A program made the translations under genes and the position numbers. The notes beneath the pieces were generated by a model. That model did not search any database. It saw only the letters and a list, made by a program, of their open reading frames with translations, and was not told the origin of the DNA. From the NCBI RefSeq assembly GCF_021366795.1, contig NZ_JAHCPS010000005.1, forward strand, positions 1-64,000: a stretch of 64,000 nt of DNA. Direction: 5' to 3'. Every line of letters begins with the position of its first letter. Within the stretch, counting starts at the first letter, position 1. Source of the stretch: Macrococcoides caseolyticum (GTDB lineage Bacteria > Bacillota > Bacilli > Staphylococcales > Staphylococcaceae). This document shows positions 59,967 through 64,000 of the stretch, piece by piece.

Positions 59967-61343
59967 TTATATTGAGCGGACAGGAAATTGAATCAGCACT
60001 TTTGTAAATTGATCCACTTCACTTTCAATTTTTACATTACCCTTATAGGTTTCTATTAGTTTTTTCGCAATAGAAAGACCTAAGCCATTACCACCTTTAG
60101 AACGTGCACGAGATTTATCGACGCGGTAAAATCGATCAAAAATATTTGGGATATCATTTGCAGGTATGCCTTCACCGTTATCGATAATTTCTATCTGAAT
60201 CAATTTGTTTTTTAAAGATGTTCTTATAACAATATATTTATTAATCTGGTCATATTTCATCGCATTATCTAAAAAAATCAATAAAATCTGCTCAAAATGA
60301 AAACGATTAATATTTAATTTTATTTGTTCATGCGTCGAGTGAAATTCAAATGTATAATCATTTTTTAACTGTTCAAGTGAATGGATTCGACCTTTAATTT
60401 CTGCATTAATATCTATTGTTTCAGTTTGAGCGGTGTCGATTAATTTAGAATCCTTAGACAATAATAATAATTCCTCAACCAGTTTATTAATGCGATTCAT
60501 TTCCTCCAGTGAAATTGTAAGTGATTCTTCTAAAATTTCAGGATTATTTTTGCCCCATCGTTGAATGAGATTTAAATGGCCATTAACGATTTGTAATGGC
60601 GTTCTTAACTCATGGCTCGCATCTTCAACAAATTGTTTTTGTTGATTAAAAGAAGTTTCCAATTGACTCATCATTTCGTTAAATGTATCAATCATATCAT
60701 CCGTTTCATAGTAACTTGTGGAAACTTGTAATTTATTTTGAAAACCATCCCGCTTGATTTGATTCATTTTACTGGATAATCTACGAATAGGCTTTGTTAT
60801 TTGATTTGAAAACAGAAAACTTATTAATGCTGTAACAAATAATGCGGTCAAACCAAAAAAACTACATAATAAAATTAAAAATTGCATAACATTAAAATAT
60901 TTATTTAATGAATGTGCTACAGTGATATAGCCATTATAATGTTCATTTCTAAATGGCGTCGACATTAATAAAAAGTGTGTGCCATCAATTTCTTTTTGTT
61001 CAATATGTGTTCTTTTCGTTTTATTTGCACTTAATTCAAACGTATAACTGGCATTCGTACTTGCACTATAAAAAATATTGCCATCGATATCATATAGAAA
61101 TACTTTTTCGTTCTCATTTATCGCTCTGATAATGTCGGATGTTGTCACTTGTCCGGTTGTTTTTTCTTCAAACAAATGAGATAAATCTGTAACACTCTTT
61201 TTAAGTGCGTCAACTTCTTGATCTTTCTGGTATGTACTGATTAAGTAAATAATAAACAAACTAAAAATCATAAAAATAATGAATGTTATCGTCGTCGTAA
61301 GGATAGTCCATTTCGATCTTAAAGACTGTGATTTTGTTTTCAT
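59967..61343 (-). CDS. arlS: Sensor histidine kinase ArlS
   Basis: 458 residues. Two membrane helices (about 10-35 and 155-182) around a 120-residue extracytoplasmic sensor, HAMP domain (about 180-235), H box [17 protein letters not shown] (phospho-His about 245), N box [10 protein letters not shown] boxes [11 protein letters not shown] and [13 protein letters not shown]. Partner of the overlapping arlR. In S. aureus ArlRS controls autolysis, adhesion, agglutination and responses to envelope and nutrient stress. The 4-bp overlap ensures coupled synthesis. Confidence 0.95.
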   Translation of the reverse strand: MKTKSQSLRSKWTILTTTITFIIFMIFSLFIIYLISTYQKDQEVDALKKSVTDLSHLFEEKTTGQVTTSDIIRAINENEKVFLYDIDGNIFYSASTNASYTFELSANKTKRTHIEQKEIDGTHFLLMSTPFRNEHYNGYITVAHSLNKYFNVMQFLILLCSFFGLTALFVTALISFLFSNQITKPIRRLSSKMNQIKRDGFQNKLQVSTSYYETDDMIDTFNEMMSQLETSFNQQKQFVEDASHELRTPLQIVNGHLNLIQRWGKNNPEILEESLTISLEEMNRINKLVEELLLLSKDSKLIDTAQTETIDINAEIKGRIHSLEQLKNDYTFEFHSTHEQIKLNINRFHFEQILLIFLDNAMKYDQINKYIVIRTSLKNKLIQIEIIDNGEGIPANDIPNIFDRFYRVDKSRARSKGGNGLGLSIAKKLIETYKGNVKIESEVDQFTKVLIQFPVRSI

Positions 61344-62017
61344 CGAATCACATACCCTACGCCGCGTACTGTTTCAATTAATTTATGATATTGAAACGGT
61401 TTAAGTTTATTTCTTAAATATCTAATATATACATCAACAACATTCGTTTCAACTTCACTTTCATATCCCCAGACGCTTGTTAAAATTTGCTCCCTGGATA
61501 AAACATGTTTTTGGTTTAAAACAAGTAACTTAAGCAATTCAAACTCTGTTTTGGTTAATTCTAATAAATTGTCATCGATAGATACTGTAAATGCATCAAG
61601 ATTAATTTTCATTGCTTTAATTTGTAAAATGTTTTCTTGTGCAGTATTGTTTGTATTTTGTCTTCTTCTTAATATCACCCTGATACGCGCTAATAATTCT
61701 TCAATGTCAAAGGGCTTTACGATATAGTCATCTGCACCATAATCCAAGCCAATAACTTTATCATAAGTTTCTCCCTTTGCAGTAATAATAATAACGGGCG
61801 TATCTTTAACTTTTCTTAATTTTCTGCATACCTCAAGACCATTAATCTTAGGTAACATTAAATCAAGTAAAATACAATCATAGTCATTTTGAATCGCTTC
61901 TTCCAAACCGCTTTCACCATCATGGACGACGCCCACTTCATAATTTTCATGCAAAAGTTCGAGCTGTATAAATCGTGCTAAATTTTCTTCGTCTTCAATA
62001 ATTAGAATCTTATGCAA
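61340..62017 (-). CDS. arlR: Response regulator ArlR
   Basis: 225 residues, OmpR family: receiver domain with DEE (Asp 9/10), [14 protein letters not shown] (phospho-Asp about 52), [25 protein letters not shown] (Thr and Lys), then winged helix ([33 protein letters not shown]). It starts with TTG at 62,017, seven bases after AGGAG; no ATG or GTG alternative fits the family start. Directly upstream lies the IsrR-like small RNA locus and a GNAT gene on the same strand. Confidence 0.95.
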   Translation of the reverse strand: MHKILIIEDEENLARFIQLELLHENYEVGVVHDGESGLEEAIQNDYDCILLDLMLPKINGLEVCRKLRKVKDTPVIIITAKGETYDKVIGLDYGADDYIVKPFDIEELLARIRVILRRRQNTNNTAQENILQIKAMKINLDAFTVSIDDNLLELTKTEFELLKLLVLNQKHVLSREQILTSVWGYESEVETNVVDVYIRYLRNKLKPFQYHKLIETVRGVGYVIR

Positions 62018-62038
62018 AGAATCAACTCCTAAATCCCA

Positions 62039-62638
62039 CTATTTCTTGTTGTATTTTTGCTGAATGTTTTTAATGTTTTCTTTAACATCTGGCCATTCAT
62101 CATCAATAATCGAATATATAATTAGATTTCTTCTAACACCATCTAAATTTCTTTCTTTACGAATCACGCCTTCTTTCTGGAATCCAAGACGTTCAATTGC
62201 TCTGTTTGAACGTTCATTTCTTTCATCTGCTTTAATTTGGACACGCACCATATTTAGTGTTTCAAAACAAAACTCTAATAATAAATATTTACTATCCGTA
62301 TTCACATATGTTTTTTGCGCTTTTACACCAAACCAGGTTGTACCAATTTCACAACTATCATTTTCATAGTCAATTTCTTTTATGCGTGTTGAACCAACGA
62401 CTTCATTTGTTTCTTTCATAACAACAATAAAAGGAATAGACTTCATTTTCTCTCTTAAATGCACAGCGTCAATGACCCATTGTTCCATTAAATCCATGTC
62501 TATCGCCTTAAATAACATATAACTCCATATGGATTCATGATTTATTTCATGTAAATCCTTAGCATGTTCAATTTGCATAGGAATTAATTTAATTCTTTCA
62601 TTTTCTAATACGACAGATTCAAATACGTTAATTGTCAC
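62039..62638 (-). CDS. GNAT acetyltransferase, RimJ/RimL type
   Basis: 199 residues. VVLENERIKLIPMQIEHAKDLHEI opens in RimJ style; EIGTTWFGVKAQKTYVNTDSKYLLLEFCFETLNMVRVQIKADERNERSNRAIERLGFQKEG covers the acetyl-CoA loop region and the closing helix. The acetyl-CoA loop is atypical (QKTYVNT instead of Q-G-x-G), as in many RimL-like proteins. It ends 22 bp before arlR on the same strand, so both may share a transcript. Protein N-terminus or small molecule as substrate. Confidence 0.85.
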   Translation of the reverse strand: MTINVFESVVLENERIKLIPMQIEHAKDLHEINHESIWSYMLFKAIDMDLMEQWVIDAVHLREKMKSIPFIVVMKETNEVVGSTRIKEIDYENDSCEIGTTWFGVKAQKTYVNTDSKYLLLEFCFETLNMVRVQIKADERNERSNRAIERLGFQKEGVIRKERNLDGVRRNLIIYSIIDDEWPDVKENIKNIQQKYNKK

Positions 62639-62739
62639 CGTTGCACCTTCTCTTTCATTAATATAGAAAAATCATATCAAGAAATCACAAAAAATCATAT
62701 GTTTATGATTAAAATTTAAAAATAAAATAAAATAATAAA

Positions 62740-62852
62740 ACTTACAAAAAAACTCCTGACTGGGCAAAGTCAGGAGTGTATGGGCAAAATATTGGGGGTT
62801 ATAAGAAAATGATCTACTAGAGGGGGAACTCTTTCAATGAGAATCATTTTCA
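62740..62852 (-). ncRNA. isrR: Fur-controlled small RNA, probable IsrR homologue
   Basis: Non-coding gap between the PAP2 gene and the GNAT/arlR genes. Minus strand: TTGACA (62886-62881), 16-bp spacer, TATAAT (62864-62859), transcript start near 62,852. The RNA carries two CCCCC runs (62826-62822 and 62798-62794) and two copies of UUUGCCC (the later one in the terminator loop), then a terminator (62777-62768 with 62761-62752, T-run to about 62,746). Predicted length about 110 nt. S. aureus IsrR is Fur-repressed, has C-rich seed regions and lies between arlR and pgpB, the same place. It pairs with ribosome binding sites of mRNAs for iron-rich enzymes. Confidence 0.7.
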
Positions 62853-62885
62853 ATTACTATTATATCTTATTGAGAACTATTGTCA
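62838..62885 (-). promoter_or_regulatory. Two Fur boxes at the sRNA promoter
   Basis: TGAGAATCATTTTCA (62838-62852, two mismatches to TGATAATNATTATCA) covers the transcript start; TGAGAACTATTGTCA (62871-62885, three mismatches) overlaps the -35. The promoter is thus bracketed by both boxes. The second lies in the last codons of the PAP2 gene. Confidence 0.7.
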
Positions 62886-63487
62886 ATTACTTTATGCAAA
62901 ATTGTTTGTGCTAATAATATACAAATGACACCACCAACAATTCCAGCAATAATATCTGTTGGATAATGGACACCTAAATAAACTCTGCTTGTAGAGATCA
63001 TCAAAATTGTAAATACACATAAACCAATGAGATAGGGTTTAATTGCGCTATTACCATGTTTAATTAAATAAGCAAGACTACCAAAGAACGCAGTAGATCC
63101 CATAGCATGACCACTCGGGAAACTAAACCCTGTAATATCAATTAAGCGTAATAATGTAGGTCGTTCTCTATCAAATATATTCTTCAGTAATGGATTTAAT
63201 GTACCTGATAGAATCATAGAAAGCGCAAAAAACAAAGCTTCGATTTTCAATTTTTTTAGCATTAAATAGGCTACAACCATTAATGTCAATGCAATCATCG
63301 CCCAAACTTCTCCTACCTTAGTAAAGCCCAACATAATAGATGTCGTTATAAAACTTTCAGATGAATAAATAAATTCATATACTTCATTATCAATCCATTT
63401 ACCCAATCTTGATTCATGGAAAAAAGCAATAACGCCAAATATAAAACTAAAAATGAGAATTAAAGTAATACGTTTCATTCTAGACAT
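62867..63487 (-). CDS. pgpB: PAP2 family phosphatase (PgpB-like)
   Basis: 206 residues, about six membrane helices. The three PAP2 motifs are present: KNIFDRERPTLLRL (K-x6-R-P, about 104-112), FSFPSGHAMGST (P-S-G-H, about 130) and SRVYLGVHYPTDIIAG (S-R-x5-H-x3-D, about 175). Dephosphorylates lipid phosphates such as undecaprenyl or phosphatidylglycerol phosphate. The start is ATG 63,487 with AGGAGA upstream; a frame from 63,511 overlaps murG without a ribosome binding site. Terminated by the C-rich RNA's terminator or running through it. Confidence 0.9.
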   Translation of the reverse strand: MSRMKRITLILIFSFIFGVIAFFHESRLGKWIDNEVYEFIYSSESFITTSIMLGFTKVGEVWAMIALTLMVVAYLMLKKLKIEALFFALSMILSGTLNPLLKNIFDRERPTLLRLIDITGFSFPSGHAMGSTAFFGSLAYLIKHGNSAIKPYLIGLCVFTILMISTSRVYLGVHYPTDIIAGIVGGVICILLAQTILHKVIDNSSQ

Positions 63488-63497
63488 ACAATCTCTC

Positions 63498-64000
63498 CTA
63501 TTTTGCATCATAAATTATTTTATCGAGTAATGTTGTTGCGGTATAGGTTGTTTGCTTTTGTTGCATTTTTAATATAATACTTTCGTATTGATGCTCTATT
63601 ACTTCAATCGCTTCTAACAATTTATCCGAAATTAGTTCTGCTTCTTGAATGACTTTTGCAACACCCATTTTTTCAAAGATTTCAGCATTTTGAATCTGAT
63701 CACCTCTACTTTGATCTAAGCCAAGCGGAATTAAAATCATTGGTTTTTGTAATGCCAGAAACTCAAATAAAGCATTCGCACCTGCGCGTGAAATTACAAT
63801 ATCCGTAATTTTATATAAATGCATTAATTCAAGTGACACAAATTCCCTTTGAAAATAACCAGGATGCACCATTGATGTATCCAAATTTCCTTTACCTACC
63901 AAATGTATGATTTGATAATGCTTGAGTAAATGCGGTAAGTTATCATAAATCACTTGATTAATTAATTTTGATCCTAATGAACCACCCATAATCATTATGA
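63498..64000 (-). CDS. murG: MurG C-terminal part, cut by window edge
   Basis: The frame is open to base 64,000 with no start, so the N-terminal half lies beyond the window. Visible: MGGSLGSKLINQ (hinge and UDP-binding loop), ISRAGANALFEFLALQKPMILIPL (donor-site signature with Glu) and DQSRGDQIQNAEIFEKMGVAKVI. MurG adds GlcNAc to lipid I to give lipid II at the inner membrane face. It ends 10 bp before the pgpB start on the same strand, so both are likely co-transcribed. Confidence 0.95.
   Translation of the reverse strand, partial: IMIMGGSLGSKLINQVIYDNLPHLLKHYQIIHLVGKGNLDTSMVHPGYFQREFVSLELMHLYKITDIVISRAGANALFEFLALQKPMILIPLGLDQSRGDQIQNAEIFEKMGVAKVIQEAELISDKLLEAIEVIEHQYESIILKMQQKQTTYTATTLLDKIIYDAK

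Overview
The window is a Firmicutes chromosome segment from the family Staphylococcaceae. It is AT-rich, has strong AGGAGG-type ribosome binding sites, and carries femA-femB, the lysC-asd-dapABD-hipO-alr-lysA operon behind a lysine riboswitch, cspA, odhAB, arlRS, a PAP2 phosphatase and murG in the order known from Staphylococcus. Proteins resemble but are not identical to S. aureus homologues, and the accessory content and gene set fit Macrococcus (or a related early-branching genus). The genus is my inference.

Left part, about 1-24,800: accessory region. It opens with the C-terminal part of an SMC-like ATPase of the DUF2326/ABC-three-component defence type, then an HD hydrolase, a decayed tyrosine integrase end, a nuclease-fold enzyme, a possible double ribbon-helix-helix protein and a terminator-ended candidate small RNA. 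Next come small single-function enzymes: five intact GNAT acetyltransferases, NUDIX enzymes (one broken), a YefM-YoeB toxin-antitoxin pair, a zinc peptidase, an MFS pump, a GrpB protein, an HD phosphohydrolase and a methyltransferase. Two ABC-F ATPases of ribosome-protection type each sit behind their own leader peptide and alternative RNA hairpins, which points to drug-inducible expression. A Y-family polymerase has two perfect LexA-type boxes. An SgrR-like regulator diverges from an MFS transporter across a palindromic operator.

Middle, about 24,900-38,450: M42 peptidase, DJ-1/PfpI protein, SatD-like regulator plus membrane partner behind an unusual set of overlapping palindromes, femA-femB (peptidoglycan cross-bridge), a secreted anchor-I protein, oligoendopeptidase F, an SDR enzyme, CvfB and a housekeeping YkpA-type ABC-F.

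Right part, about 38,500-64,000: core genome. A lysine riboswitch controls an eight-gene operon running from aspartate to diaminopimelate and lysine, with an internal terminator palindrome. Then come cspA, a DUF1033 gene, acylphosphatase, xpaC-telA, brnQ, a MoxR/VWA pair, a VOC dioxygenase, odhAB (2-oxoglutarate dehydrogenase), arlRS, and, between arlR and the PAP2 gene, a small RNA gene on the minus strand with two Fur boxes around its promoter and C-rich motifs. That last locus matches the position and design of the S. aureus iron-sparing RNA IsrR. murG runs off the right edge.

The three strongest hunt results are the two different leader-peptide attenuators in front of the ABC-F genes, the Fur-controlled IsrR-like RNA, and the nested palindromes in front of the satD-like gene.
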